A stretch of 64,000 nucleotides of DNA, from positions 248,001-312,000 of the forward strand of contig NZ_QOVF01000002.1 of assembly GCF_008365385.1 (NCBI RefSeq), given 5' to 3'. Shown here piece by piece: positions 29,725-39,254 of the stretch. A program made the position numbers and the translations under genes. Origin of the DNA: Halopseudomonas laoshanensis. GTDB taxonomy: Bacteria; Pseudomonadota; Gammaproteobacteria; Pseudomonadales; Pseudomonadaceae. The notes under the pieces were generated by a model that had not been told where the DNA came from, did no database searches, and saw nothing but the letters and a program-made list of their open reading frames with translations. Positions within the stretch are counted from its first letter, which is position 1, and every line of letters starts with the position of its first letter.

Positions 29725-31016
29725 TTCTGCTCCTCCACCCAGGCGCGATTGAAGGTGACATGTTTGATAAAGCTGTTGTTCCACGAATAAACAATGTGAA
29801 AACGTCCGTCATCGGAACGCACCATATAGGGATATTCGTACTCAAAATCGCACAATCCTCTTTTGCAGACCCGGCCTTCCAGCATCTGGACATACTCGTC
29901 GAGAAGCACCTGACGCTTGGGTCCGCTGGCCTCGATAAACTTTTCCCGAAGTTGCGGTACGTACTTGTCTATGGGAATCGAGTCGCCTTCGGCATCACTG
30001 GACTCGTCCAGGGTCTGGATCAACGACCAATCACTGAGGCTGAGATTCGATTCATCCAGCGTCAACTTGAAGCGCCCGTCTGCCAGATTGTTCTGAGCTA
30101 CCAGCAAGGTATCTCTATGCGAGCGAACCGCTGCCAACGAGGAATTCGGGTTCCACGGCTCAATCGCCCGTTCCTCACTCCAGGTTTGCCCAGCATCGGC
30201 CGTGACCGTGGCCAGCACGTGCCCTTCGTCCCCGGCATACCGCAGAAGCGCAATCGCTCGCCGATCGTCCAATGGCACTACGGTGGGCTGCAGCGAGTTG
30301 TCGCCGTCCGCAATACGGAATTTGTCTACCACGCGGGCGTTCGCGTCCAGATAGAGGTATTCGGGAAACTTGCCAAGAAACTCGTGATAAACCGGCAGGC
30401 CTATGGAGCCGTCCTGATGAAACACCGGCGCAGTGCGCACCAGTGTGCTGATGTTGATAAAGGGTGAAGTGATCAATTGCCGCGGCGCAGACCAGGTGGT
30501 GCCCAGATCTTCGGAGACCATAACGTTGATGGCACTGCCGGCCCAGCCACCCAGCGATACGGAAACGTAGAACATCCATAGCCTGTCGTCCGGTGCCAAA
30601 GCGACAACCGGATTGCCTAATTTGCGAATCGGCTTGCCCACCGCCTGACGCGTCATGTCGCGCGTCGCCAGCACTACCTCGTCGCCCCACTCACCTGTAG
30701 CCGCGTCAAAACGCGCGCCACGGATCTGCACATCACCCGCGCCCTCACGTGAGCCGGCAAACCAGACGCTCATCAGGTTGCCGCCAGGCAGCGCGGTGAT
30801 CGATGAAGAGTGTACGAAGTCGTCCAGGTCGCTGGACACAAAGCGCCGCGACATTTCCGGCTCGGCGCTGATCTCGGCACTGTCATCCCAGGCTGTTTCA
30901 GTCGCAAACCCAGACATCTCATAGGCCGGATACATCCACCATGCCAAGCCGTGAACGCCGATAACCAACGCTGCAGCCCACCACCTGACACGCAACAACC
31001 ATGACCGCGAAAACAT
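29721..31016 (-). CDS. Membrane-anchored sialidase-like BNR-repeat protein
   Basis: 431 residues from ATG 31016 (GAGG seven bases upstream). One N-terminal helix (about residues 11-28) anchors a periplasmic six-bladed propeller. Two Asp-boxes are visible, SEDLGTTW (168-175) and TADAGQTW (272-279), and the C-terminal signature EYPYMVRSDDGRFHIVYSW...IKHVTF matches the BNR_2 predicted-neuraminidase family (COG4409/COG4692 type). Two close cysteines (C384, C389) probably form a disulfide. Pseudomonads are not known to cleave host sialic acid, and no sialic acid genes are nearby, so the substrate may be an acidic sugar of the organism's own envelope. It is coupled to the downstream membrane protein. 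Confidence 0.85.
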   Translation of the reverse strand: MFSRSWLLRVRWWAAALVIGVHGLAWWMYPAYEMSGFATETAWDDSAEISAEPEMSRRFVSSDLDDFVHSSSITALPGGNLMSVWFAGSREGAGDVQIRGARFDAATGEWGDEVVLATRDMTRQAVGKPIRKLGNPVVALAPDDRLWMFYVSVSLGGWAGSAINVMVSEDLGTTWSAPRQLITSPFINISTLVRTAPVFHQDGSIGLPVYHEFLGKFPEYLYLDANARVVDKFRIADGDNSLQPTVVPLDDRRAIALLRYAGDEGHVLATVTADAGQTWSEERAIEPWNPNSSLAAVRSHRDTLLVAQNNLADGRFKLTLDESNLSLSDWSLIQTLDESSDAEGDSIPIDKYVPQLREKFIEASGPKRQVLLDEYVQMLEGRVCKRGLCDFEYEYPYMVRSDDGRFHIVYSWNNSFIKHVTFNRAWVEEQK

Positions 31017-31378
31017 CTGAATCCTCGTATCTAGCTTAACATTATTAGTCGATCTATCAGCAACGGCCGCCTGCCTGGCCTCATAGCCTGGGCGCAATTC
31101 ACCCAACAGCTAAGCCGCCGTCAATGTCATCCAGTAAATGGCTCTCGCCTAATGGTCATTCAGCCAACGCCAGCGCGCTTGGAAAAACTCGGCATGGGCA
31201 CTGGCAGAGCGTGAACTATGCTTCGCGCCGGCACTCAAATAACAGTCCGGCGCGCCGCGCGCTCGGATAATACCACCCAGCCTCTATTACATCCATGCGC
31301 TGAATGTCACCGCTCAGTCACCTGCAACAGAGTTGGCATGCTAGAGTTGGGGCGACTTTTACCAGTTGGAAGCGATCA
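31017..31378. other. Divergent promoter region between sialidase-like gene and lytic transglycosylase
   Basis: 362 bases with no gene that I can support. It must carry promoters in both directions. On the plus strand TGCTAGAGT near 31339-31347 resembles an extended -10 element for the transglycosylase. A short plus-strand open frame running from 31304 is just the upstream extension of that gene. Confidence 0.5.
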
Positions 31379-32665
31379 ATGTTAATCAAGCTGTTGCGCC
31401 AGGGTTCACCCCACCGTTACCTGACTACCGCAGGCGTGGCCATGTTACTGCTGGCCGCCTGTGCCGATACGCCAATCAGGGCCCACGCCGACACGGCTAT
31501 TGCCGCACCCTTGAGCGACCAGCGCGAGGACATGACCTTCCAGCAATGGCGCGATCAGTTCCGCGAAGAGGCCTTGGCTGCCGGCATTGAGCCACAGCTA
31601 TTCGATCAAGCCTTCTCCGGCATAACGCCGGACCCGGCGATATTACGTGCCGATCGCAGCCAGCCAGAGTTTACCCGGCCAGTATGGGAATACCTTGAAG
31701 GCGCGATGTCTTCCACCCGACTGTCCAGTGGCCGCCGATTACTTGAAGAACATGCGCAAATGCTTGCCGCCATCGAGCAGCGTTATGGCGTCGACCGAAA
31801 TATCCTTGTGTCCATCTGGGGCCTGGAAAGTAATTTTGGCGCCAATATGGGCAATAATCTGGTCATCCGGGCGCTGGCGACGCTGGCCCATGAGGGGCGT
31901 CGACCCGACTTCGCCCATGAACAGCTCTTGGCTGCGTTGGAAATTTTGCAACGCGGCGACATCACCCCCGACGATATGCTCGGTTCCTGGGCCGGGGCGA
32001 TGGGGCAAACGCAGTTCATTCCCACCACCTACAATGTCCACGCCGTGGATTTTGACGGCAACGGCAAACGCGACATCTGGCACTCTTCAGCTGATGCCCT
32101 GGCCTCAGCGGCGAATTATCTCAAGGCATCCAACTGGCAGACCGGCCAGCTGTGGGGGATGGAAGTCCAGCTGCCGGACGGCTTCGACTATGCCTTGGCT
32201 GATATGTCTATCCGCAAACCCATTAGCGAGTGGAACAGTCTGGGCATCACTACGACCCGCGGCACCGCATTGAACCTCGAGCATCCAGAACAGACCGGCT
32301 CATTGCTGTTACCCGCCGGCCACCGTGGTCCAGCCTTTATTGTCATGGATAATTTCCGCAGCATCTTGCGCTACAACAACTCCACCAGCTACGCACTGGC
32401 CATTGGCTTGATGTCGCAGCGCTTGCACGGCGGCGGTCAGATCAGTGCCAGTTGGCCTACGGGCGATAAGCCGCTGTCCCGCAGCGAACGTCTGGAGCTG
32501 CAGGAGCGCCTGGAGGCCGGCGGGTTCGAGCCTGGCGGTATCGATGGCATTATCGGCGCTAACACGCGCAAAGCCATTCGCCGGCTACAGCTAAGCCTGG
32601 GAACTCCAGCGGATGGCTACCCGGACCATGAATTACTCAACGCCCTGCGCCAATGGGCTGAGTGA
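31379..32665 (+). CDS. MltB-type lytic murein transglycosylase lipoprotein (SltB3-like)
   Basis: 428 residues from ATG 31379, with GGAAG upstream; an extension to 31304 lacks a signal sequence. The N-terminus is a lipoprotein signal (LLAAC, Cys28). The transglycosylase domain (about residues 55-345) has the catalytic Glu at [10 protein letters not shown] (E150), [13 protein letters not shown], and [12 protein letters not shown] peptidoglycan-binding domain (about 365-425, [19 protein letters not shown]) ends the protein. It cleaves the MurNAc-GlcNAc bond to 1,6-anhydro ends. The layout fits P. aeruginosa SltB3 rather than MltB or SltB1, which lacks the C-terminal domain and is encoded at 37 kb here. 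Confidence 0.93.
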   Translation: MLIKLLRQGSPHRYLTTAGVAMLLLAACADTPIRAHADTAIAAPLSDQREDMTFQQWRDQFREEALAAGIEPQLFDQAFSGITPDPAILRADRSQPEFTRPVWEYLEGAMSSTRLSSGRRLLEEHAQMLAAIEQRYGVDRNILVSIWGLESNFGANMGNNLVIRALATLAHEGRRPDFAHEQLLAALEILQRGDITPDDMLGSWAGAMGQTQFIPTTYNVHAVDFDGNGKRDIWHSSADALASAANYLKASNWQTGQLWGMEVQLPDGFDYALADMSIRKPISEWNSLGITTTRGTALNLEHPEQTGSLLLPAGHRGPAFIVMDNFRSILRYNNSTSYALAIGLMSQRLHGGGQISASWPTGDKPLSRSERLELQERLEAGGFEPGGIDGIIGANTRKAIRRLQLSLGTPADGYPDHELLNALRQWAE

Positions 32666-32858
32666 TTGGCCAGATCAGTACCCGCGATGGGGGAGACCCG
32701 CCAGCCTTCTGCCGATAGCTTGCCGGGTAAACTCTAGCTGCAACCAGGGCCGGACCGGCGCGGGTTCCTTTTCATTCGTCTATGGTAAACTGGTGACCAC
32801 TCGAGCCGCCCTGCTTGCCAGGCATCCAGCTCGGACGTTCACAGGAGCACAGACTTAG

Positions 32859-33908
32859 ATGAGTGACCAGCCCTTGAAACCGGTTGCCAGCGGGGAAAAA
32901 TTTCGCAATGCGCAAGGCATTGCAGCGATCAAGGATGGTCAGAAAAGACGCGCTAACGTAGAACCCGTTACCTTCGAACCCAAACCAAAATGGTTGCGCG
33001 CGCGCGTCCCCAGCGGCGAACGCTTCGAGGCGGTGAAAAAGAACGTTGCGTCACATAACCTGAGCACCGTTTGCCAGGAATCCCACTGCCCGAATATGGG
33101 CGAATGCTGGGCTAATGGCACCGCTACGATCATGCTGATGGGTTCGGTTTGCACCCGCGCCTGTCGCTTCTGCGCGGTGGACACTGGCAATCCGCATGGC
33201 TGGCTGGACAAAGACGAGCCAGAAAACACTGCCAAATCGGTCGAATTGATGGGCTTGCGCTATATCGTTCTCACCTCGGTTGACCGTGACGATCTGCCCG
33301 ATGGTGGTGCTGCACACTATGCCGCCTCCGTTCGCGCGATCAAAAATCGTACACCCGCCGTAGTGGTTGAAGCTTTGACCCCCGATTTCGACGGTGTGCA
33401 TTCATCCATCGAGCAGGTAGTGGATTCCGGTCTTGAGGTGTTTGCGCAGAATGTCGAAACGGTGCGACGCCTGACGCACGAAGTGCGCGATCCACGCGCG
33501 GGTTACGAAAAAACCCTCAAAGTGCTGGCACATGCCAAGCAACACCGCCCGGACGTCATCACCAAAACCAGTTTGATGCTGGGTCTGGGTGAAACCGATG
33601 AAGAGATTCTTCAAACCTTTGATGACCTGCGAGCCATCGGCGTCGACATTGTGACCCTGGGACAATACCTGCAGCCAACCAAAAACCACCTGACCGTGAA
33701 GCGTTGGGTGACGCCTGACGAGTTTAATCGTTACCGCGACATAGGCCTGGCCAAAGGTTTTATGGAGGTTCCTTCCGGGCCGCTGGTGCGTTCCAGCTAC
33801 CGGGCTGATCGGGTTTTCGAGAAGAACAACCTCGGGTTAGCCGCGCCAGCGGCTGTGCCAGGCCATCTACCGAATGAGAACCTGATCCCCACCCGCTCGG
33901 TCAGCTGA
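32859..33908 (+). CDS. lipA: Lipoyl synthase LipA
   Basis: 349 residues, slightly longer than average through a basic N-terminal extension. It inserts two sulfurs into octanoyl groups on lipoyl domains. Both [4Fe-4S] sites are complete: auxiliary C72, C77, C83 ([12 protein letters not shown]) and radical-SAM C98, C102, C105 (CTRACRFC). The C-terminal RSSYRADR motif holds the serine that ligates the auxiliary cluster. A GGAG lies 11 bases before ATG 32859. It converges with lipB, which ends 15 bases away; both act in the same pathway but from opposite strands. Confidence 0.97.
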   Translation: MSDQPLKPVASGEKFRNAQGIAAIKDGQKRRANVEPVTFEPKPKWLRARVPSGERFEAVKKNVASHNLSTVCQESHCPNMGECWANGTATIMLMGSVCTRACRFCAVDTGNPHGWLDKDEPENTAKSVELMGLRYIVLTSVDRDDLPDGGAAHYAASVRAIKNRTPAVVVEALTPDFDGVHSSIEQVVDSGLEVFAQNVETVRRLTHEVRDPRAGYEKTLKVLAHAKQHRPDVITKTSLMLGLGETDEEILQTFDDLRAIGVDIVTLGQYLQPTKNHLTVKRWVTPDEFNRYRDIGLAKGFMEVPSGPLVRSSYRADRVFEKNNLGLAAPAAVPGHLPNENLIPTRSVS

Positions 33909-33923
33909 AACAGCTTATTGTTA

Positions 33924-34550
33924 TCAGGCGCCGGGATAGCCCAGCGCTTGACGCAAGGCGATTTCCAGCCGCGCCTCTACCTCTGCTATAGACACATCGG
34001 CCGTGACATGCTCGCGCAGCTGGGTCATTTGCAGCCCGGCGTACCCACAGGGGTTGATACGCTGGAACGGTTGCATGTCCATGTCGACATTCAACGCTAA
34101 ACCGTGAAAGGAACAGCCCCGGCGAATCCGCAGACCCAGAGAGGCAATCTTGGCCGCGCCGACGTAAACGCCGGGGGCGTCAGGACGCGGCGCGGCGGCA
34201 ACTTCATACTCAGCCAGCACGCTCACCAAAGCGCGCTCCATTGCACTGACCAGATCCCGTACGCCTATGTTCAGCCGGCGTATATCCAGCATCAGATAAG
34301 CTACAAGCTGGCCAGGACCATGATAGGTCACCTGCCCACCGCGCTCGGCCTGAACAATTGGAATATCGCCCGCGGCCAGCACATGCTCAGCTTTACCCGC
34401 CTGACCCTGGGTAAACACCGGAGGATGCTGCAGTAGCCAGATCTCGTCTGCACTGCTGGCATCCCGCTCAGCGGTCAGCTTACGCATGGCCTCCAGCGTG
34501 GGCAGGTAATCTACCTGCCCCAACTTGCGCACTACCAGTGGCGGTAGCAT
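33924..34550 (-). CDS. lipB: Octanoyl-[ACP]:protein N-octanoyltransferase LipB
   Basis: 208 residues from ATG 34550, which overlaps the stop of the ybeD gene by one base (TGATG); a GTG three bases earlier is possible. LipB moves octanoate from acyl carrier protein to lipoyl domains. The catalytic Cys168 (NPCGYAG) and Lys134 (GAAKIASLG) are present, as is [16 protein letters not shown]. It is the last gene of the minus-strand run that starts at proA. LipA, which uses its product, is directly downstream on the opposite strand. Confidence 0.97.
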   Translation of the reverse strand: MLPPLVVRKLGQVDYLPTLEAMRKLTAERDASSADEIWLLQHPPVFTQGQAGKAEHVLAAGDIPIVQAERGGQVTYHGPGQLVAYLMLDIRRLNIGVRDLVSAMERALVSVLAEYEVAAAPRPDAPGVYVGAAKIASLGLRIRRGCSFHGLALNVDMDMQPFQRINPCGYAGLQMTQLREHVTADVSIAEVEARLEIALRQALGYPGA

Positions 34551-34837
34551 CACAGGACCATGTGCACCTTGCCGGTCGCCTTAAGGTCCGCATGCAAAGC
34601 CTGAAGCTGATCCGGTCCGGTGGCGGTGATCTGCAAGCGGACCGAGAGAAAACGCCCGTTTTTGCTGTCGAGCACTTCAACCACCCGGGTGTCGGAACCC
34701 GGCGAATGCCGTTCGGCGATACGCACCACCATGTCAGCAAAGCCCTCCCCCGCCTCACCGATCACCTTCATCGGATACAGACAGGGAAATTCGATGCGCG
34801 GCGCATCGGCAGGCCGATCGATTGGCAAGTCACTCAT
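34550..34837 (-). CDS. ybeD: DUF493 family protein YbeD
   Basis: 95 residues, a small ferredoxin-like alpha/beta fold with features of regulatory ACT-like domains. Family landmarks are [11 protein letters not shown] near residue 17-27 and the C-terminal [14 protein letters not shown]. YbeD has no proven activity; its genes lie between dacA and lipB in many gammaproteobacteria, as here. GAGGC precedes the ATG. It starts 16 bases after dacA and overlaps lipB by one base. Confidence 0.95.
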   Translation of the reverse strand: MSDLPIDRPADAPRIEFPCLYPMKVIGEAGEGFADMVVRIAERHSPGSDTRVVEVLDSKNGRFLSVRLQITATGPDQLQALHADLKATGKVHMVL

Positions 34838-34853
34838 ACGGCTGCCTCAGTTA

Positions 34854-36062
34854 TCAGTTGAAAAGACCGTAAAAAAACAGGCGAATGCTGTCCCACAGGC
34901 GTCCGAAGATACCCGCTTCCTCAACCCCGGCCAATGCCACCAGCGGCGCAGTGTGCATGACCTCATCACCCAGTTTGACTTCCACCTCACCCAACACATC
35001 GCCAGCGACAATAGGTGCTTTGATCGGCGAATTGACGGTAATACCGGCGACCAGCTTTTCTACCTGCCCTTTGGGTAGGGTTAATGTCAAACCGTCTGCC
35101 AGACCCAGTTGCACCTGATCATCGACACCTGCCCAGACTTTCTCGGTGGACAGTACCTGACCCGGCTCGTAGAAGGATTTGGTTTCAAAGAAACGGAAAC
35201 CCCAGGTCAACATTTTCTGTGTTTCCGCAGCGCGCGCCTGCTCGCTGTCAGTACCCATCACCACCGCAATCAATCGCATGCCGTCACGTTCCGCGGAGGA
35301 CACCAGGCAATAGCCGGCCTCTTCGGTGTGACCGGTCTTGAGACCGTCCACGGTGCTGTCACGCCAGAGCATCAGATTGCGGTTGGGCTGACGAATGCCG
35401 TTCCAGAAAAACTCTTTTTCCTTGTAGATCTTGTAGTGCACCGGATCGTCACGAATGATCGCTTTGGCCATGGTGGCCATATCCCGTGCGCTGGACAGGT
35501 GGCCTTCGGCGGGCCAGCCTGTAGAGTTTTCGAAATGAGTTGTAGTCATGCCCAGCCGCTGCGCGTGACTATTCATCAGATCGGCAAAGGCTTCTTCGCT
35601 ACCGGCGATGTGCTCGGCCATGGCAATACTGGCATCGTTACCTGACTGAATAATGATGCCGCGCAACAGGTCTATTACCTTCACCTGATTGCCGACTTCG
35701 ATAAACATTTTCGAGCCGCCTTTGCGCCAGGCTTTTTCGCTGACCAGTACCAGATCCTCTTCCTTGATCTGACCACGGAGGATTTCCAGACTGGCAATGT
35801 AGCTGGTCATCATCTTGGTCAAGCTGGCTGGTGGCAGTGCCTCATCGGCGTTGTGTTCCATCAGCACTTCACCGCTATTGGCGTCCAGCAGAATGTAACT
35901 GGACGCTGCCAATTGCGGTGCGCTCGGCACGATAGGTGCTGAGGCCGGCACAGTAGGCGTCGGAGTTGGCGTGGGGGTTGGCGTCGGGGTCTGTGCGTGT
36001 GCTACCGCAGCCATGACGACTGATCCAGACACCACCAGATTGAGCATTAATTTTTTAAACAT
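34854..36062 (-). CDS. dacA: D-alanyl-D-alanine carboxypeptidase (PBP5/6 type)
   Basis: 402 residues from ATG 36062 (signal peptide, cleavage after AHA). It trims the terminal D-Ala of peptidoglycan stem peptides. Active-site motifs are S80-L-T-K83, S140-G-N142 and K242-T-G244, followed by the PBP5 C-terminal beta domain and an amphipathic membrane-binding tail (FGRLWDSIRLFFYGLFN). Odd feature: immediately after the signal peptide is a run of six Thr-Pro units (residues 25-36), encoded by degenerate ACN-CCN codons and absent from textbook PBP5/6. The gene is called dacC in P. aeruginosa; the sequence alone does not separate dacA from dacC. Confidence 0.95.
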   Translation of the reverse strand: MFKKLMLNLVVSGSVVMAAVAHAQTPTPTPTPTPTPTVPASAPIVPSAPQLAASSYILLDANSGEVLMEHNADEALPPASLTKMMTSYIASLEILRGQIKEEDLVLVSEKAWRKGGSKMFIEVGNQVKVIDLLRGIIIQSGNDASIAMAEHIAGSEEAFADLMNSHAQRLGMTTTHFENSTGWPAEGHLSSARDMATMAKAIIRDDPVHYKIYKEKEFFWNGIRQPNRNLMLWRDSTVDGLKTGHTEEAGYCLVSSAERDGMRLIAVVMGTDSEQARAAETQKMLTWGFRFFETKSFYEPGQVLSTEKVWAGVDDQVQLGLADGLTLTLPKGQVEKLVAGITVNSPIKAPIVAGDVLGEVEVKLGDEVMHTAPLVALAGVEEAGIFGRLWDSIRLFFYGLFN

Positions 36063-36100
36063 GTGACTCACTGTAGACAATATGAAGGTTGGTTGAGTAT

Positions 36101-37015
36101 TCAGTTGCTGCGAACCAAGGTGGCATCTGCCACATTGGCCAGTCGTAATTGTTCAATAAGGCGTCTTGCTTCATCTTCACTGACCACCGGCCCAACCCGG
36201 ACCCGATGCAGGGTGCCGCTACTGTGCTGGACGGGAGTAACGGTTACCCCTGCATCAAGCGTCGACAGCAGCCTCTGACGTAGTTGTTGCGCGGCCAGAT
36301 CACTCGCGAATGCGCCGACCTGCAGGTAATACTCGCCCCTGTCAGTCGTCCCTGTGGTCAAAGCCGGAGCCACCTTAGCGGGCGGCGTCGAGACTACGAC
36401 ACTCGGCGCCTCCGAGCGAGACCGTGCGCTGACCAGGTAGCTCGGGTCGTTCTTCTGCTGCCAGGCCACGGGATCGATACCCTCTACCAGCACCCGTGCT
36501 ACCCCACGTTCGGCATAGCCTAGTTTTTTTGCCGCCGCGTAGGACAAATCGATAATGCGGGTGGAATAGAACGGCCCCCGATCATTGACTCGCACTATCA
36601 CCTTGCGCTGGTTTTCCAGATTGGTCACCTGCACATAGGTTGGCAAGGGCAAGGTCTTGTGTGCAGCGGTCATACCATACAGATCGTATTCTTCGCCATT
36701 GGCCGTAGCCTGCCCGTGGAACTTGGTTCCGTACCAGGAAGCTTCGCCCTGCTCCCGGTAATTTCGTCCATCCTGCATCGGGCTATAGCTCTTACCCAGC
36801 ACCCGGTAGGGCGAGGCCTTGTAAGGGCCCGTGTGCGGTGTGGGCACTGCGTCCGGGATGGTAGAAACATCCATCTGATAATTAGGGGCACCATCTACCG
36901 AAGGCCTTGCCGACCCGCCACCGGAAGGACTGCTCGGAGTGGAGGAACATGCGCCCAGCAGCGCCAGGGCCGGGACCAACAGCAGCGGAGCAGCATCAAC
37001 CAGCCTAACTTTCAT
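36101..37015 (-). CDS. rlpA: Septal ring lytic transglycosylase lipoprotein RlpA
   Basis: 304 residues from ATG 37015 (MKVRLVD); ATG 37024 is also possible. The N-terminal lipobox is LLGAC (Cys23). The double-psi beta-barrel domain (about residues 90-185) shows ASWYGTKFHG and VRVNDRGPF, with the catalytic His and Asp, and the C-terminal SPOR domain (about 225-304, YYLQVGAFAS) binds denuded glycans at the septum. In P. aeruginosa RlpA cleaves stem-less glycan strands during daughter-cell separation. The start lies inside the last codons of mltB (11-base overlap), so the two murein-cleaving enzymes are coupled. Confidence 0.95.
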   Translation of the reverse strand: MKVRLVDAAPLLLVPALALLGACSSTPSSPSGGGSARPSVDGAPNYQMDVSTIPDAVPTPHTGPYKASPYRVLGKSYSPMQDGRNYREQGEASWYGTKFHGQATANGEEYDLYGMTAAHKTLPLPTYVQVTNLENQRKVIVRVNDRGPFYSTRIIDLSYAAAKKLGYAERGVARVLVEGIDPVAWQQKNDPSYLVSARSRSEAPSVVVSTPPAKVAPALTTGTTDRGEYYLQVGAFASDLAAQQLRQRLLSTLDAGVTVTPVQHSSGTLHRVRVGPVVSEDEARRLIEQLRLANVADATLVRSN

Positions 37016-38045
37016 TAATCTCATTGCTCTCATTTTGCCGAGCCTCATGAATCAGGTCAGCCAACTGATGAACAACCATGGCGTACATCACGCTGTGATT
37101 GTAGCGGGTAATGGCGTACAGATTATTCAGTCCCAACCAGTATTGCATGTTGTCGCCAGCATCGAATTCGAATGCCATAACGTCTTCGTCGTCACTCAAT
37201 GCCTTTTGTGGAGACCAGCCGAGTTTTTTCAACTCTCCGACCTTGATCCGGGCATTGAGACCTTGCTCCATTTGCAGAGTCAGGCCTTGGCCAACTTTCT
37301 TGCCGTAAACCTTGGCGGGCACCGCCACGCCGGCCCCATGCTGCCAGCCATGCTCACGAAAATAGTTCGCTACGCTGCCAATCGCATCCACCGGATTATT
37401 CCAGATATCGACCTTGCCATCATCATCAAAATCCACCGCAAAAGCTTGATAGCTGCTCGGAATAAACTGTGGAAAGCCCATGGCGCCGGCGTAGGACCCG
37501 GTCAGCTCAAGCGGGTTCATCTGCTGCTCGCGGGTCAGTACCAGAAACGACTTGAGCTGGCGACGGAAGAAATCGGCCCTGGGCGGATAATCGAAGCCCA
37601 AGGTAGTTAACGCATCTATGACCCGATGACTGCCCTTGTTGCCGCCGTAAAAAGTTTCCACGCCTATAATCGCGACTATCACTTCAGCTTCGACGCCGTA
37701 TTCTTCTTCCGCTCGCTGCAATGCGTCGGCATAGGTGTTGGCGAAAGTCACACCTCGCTCAATGCGCTGATCGGTAATAAAAATCGCGCGGTATTCGTGC
37801 CAGGGTCTGACGCGCTCCGCTGGCGTGGAAATCGCCTTGAGAATGGCTTCTTTGCGCTCGGCATCGGCGAGCAGCGTTTCTACGTAATCGGGAGAAAAGC
37901 CATGTTCGGCCTGCATTTCCTCGATAAACGGACGCACCGCAGGATGCTCCAACGTGTAATCTGCCGCAGCTACAACCGGCGCGAAACCAATGAAAGCGAC
38001 CAGCGAAACGACCGGGCTAACGCGGCAGAAAAAATCAGACAGCAT
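37005..38045 (-). CDS. mltB: Membrane-bound lytic murein transglycosylase B (MltB/SltB1)
   Basis: 346 residues. A signal peptide (about residues 1-27, ending VVAAADY, without a lipobox cysteine) suggests a soluble periplasmic form such as SltB1 of P. aeruginosa. The catalytic Glu is E130 in IIGVETFYGG; GAMGFPQFIPSSYQAFAVDFDDDGKVDIW is the family core. It lacks the peptidoglycan-binding domain found in the transglycosylase at 31.4 kb. It sits between rodA and rlpA, in the elongation/division gene run. Confidence 0.95.
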   Translation of the reverse strand: MLSDFFCRVSPVVSLVAFIGFAPVVAAADYTLEHPAVRPFIEEMQAEHGFSPDYVETLLADAERKEAILKAISTPAERVRPWHEYRAIFITDQRIERGVTFANTYADALQRAEEEYGVEAEVIVAIIGVETFYGGNKGSHRVIDALTTLGFDYPPRADFFRRQLKSFLVLTREQQMNPLELTGSYAGAMGFPQFIPSSYQAFAVDFDDDGKVDIWNNPVDAIGSVANYFREHGWQHGAGVAVPAKVYGKKVGQGLTLQMEQGLNARIKVGELKKLGWSPQKALSDDEDVMAFEFDAGDNMQYWLGLNNLYAITRYNHSVMYAMVVHQLADLIHEARQNESNEINES

Positions 38046-38096
38046 TATGTATCCTGTTTTTATCGATTGAGTAATGGCTGTGGCGATTCTGACCCA

Positions 38097-39254
38097 TTAG
38101 CGCTGAACCATCCACTTGCGATGGGTATGAATCGACATGAGGATGCCGAAACCAGCAAGCAGCGTTACCAGTGAGGTTCCACCGTAACTGATCAGCGGCA
38201 ATGGCACCCCTACAACCGGCAATATCCCGCTGACCATGCCGATATTCACCATCACGTAGATAAAGAAGGTGAGCGTTACGCTACCTGCCAGCAATTTGCT
38301 GAAAGTGTCCTGAGCCTGCAGGGTAATGTAAAAGCCACGGGCGATTATCAACAGATACACCACCAACAGCAGACACACACCCACCAGGCCAAACTCCTCG
38401 GCCAGCACCGCAATAATGAAGTCGGTATGCCCTTCCGGGAGGAAATCCAGATGGGACTGCGTGCCCTGCAACCAACCTTTGCCAAACACTCCTCCAGAGC
38501 CGATCGCCGCTTTCGACTGAATGATGTTCCAGCCGGCTCCCAACGGGTCACTTTCAGGATTGAGGAAGGTCAGCACCCGACGCTTCTGATACTCATGCAT
38601 GACGAAAAACCACATGGCCGTGGCCAGTGGTGCGAGCAGCAAAAGCGCGCCGATGATGTAGCGCCAGCGCAGGCCAGCCATCAGCAATGCGAACAGACCC
38701 GCAATCGCCACCAGCAGCGAGGTGCCCAGGTCGGGCTGCTTCAGAATCAGCACAACCGGCACCAGAATGATAGCCAGCGTAATGCAGATCGATTTCAGCG
38801 TCGGCGGCAGAGCATGGCGCGCCAGATACCAGGCCACCACCATCGGCATAACCAGTTTCACCAGCTCCGACGGCTGAAAGCGCATGAGGCCGGGAATGCT
38901 CAGCCAGCGCTGTGCCCCCTTCGCTTGCACCCCGACAAGTTCCACCGCAACCAGTAACAACACGCAGAGGATGTAAGCCGCCGGCACCCAGCGCTCCATA
39001 AAGCGCGGCTGGAACTGAGCTATGACCAACATCACTGCTAGACCCACACAATAGGCTGCGGCCTGCCGGTAGAGCAGCGCCATATTCATGCCGCTGGCGG
39101 AATACAAAACAAAGCCCGCCACCGTTGCCAGCACCAGAATCAACAACAACAGCCAGGGATCAACGTGAATGCGTTGCCAGATCGGCTCGCGACGACCGAG
39201 TGCCGGACGGCTTCCCAGCCGAGCTCCTGTGACCGCCGCAATCAAACTTTTCAT
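38097..39254 (-). CDS. rodA: Peptidoglycan glycosyltransferase RodA (MrdB)
   Basis: 385 residues, about ten membrane helices, SEDS family. RodA polymerises lipid II with PBP2 in the elongasome. The conserved periplasmic and loop motifs PDLGTS (with the catalytic-region Asp), GKGWLQGTQSHLDFLPEGHTDFI, and PLISYGGTSL are present. The N-terminal cytoplasmic part is about 30 residues, slightly longer than average. Its ATG overlaps the mrdA stop by four bases, ensuring balanced synthesis of the RodA-PBP2 pair. Confidence 0.96.
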   Translation of the reverse strand: MKSLIAAVTGARLGSRPALGRREPIWQRIHVDPWLLLLILVLATVAGFVLYSASGMNMALLYRQAAAYCVGLAVMLVIAQFQPRFMERWVPAAYILCVLLLVAVELVGVQAKGAQRWLSIPGLMRFQPSELVKLVMPMVVAWYLARHALPPTLKSICITLAIILVPVVLILKQPDLGTSLLVAIAGLFALLMAGLRWRYIIGALLLLAPLATAMWFFVMHEYQKRRVLTFLNPESDPLGAGWNIIQSKAAIGSGGVFGKGWLQGTQSHLDFLPEGHTDFIIAVLAEEFGLVGVCLLLVVYLLIIARGFYITLQAQDTFSKLLAGSVTLTFFIYVMVNIGMVSGILPVVGVPLPLISYGGTSLVTLLAGFGILMSIHTHRKWMVQR

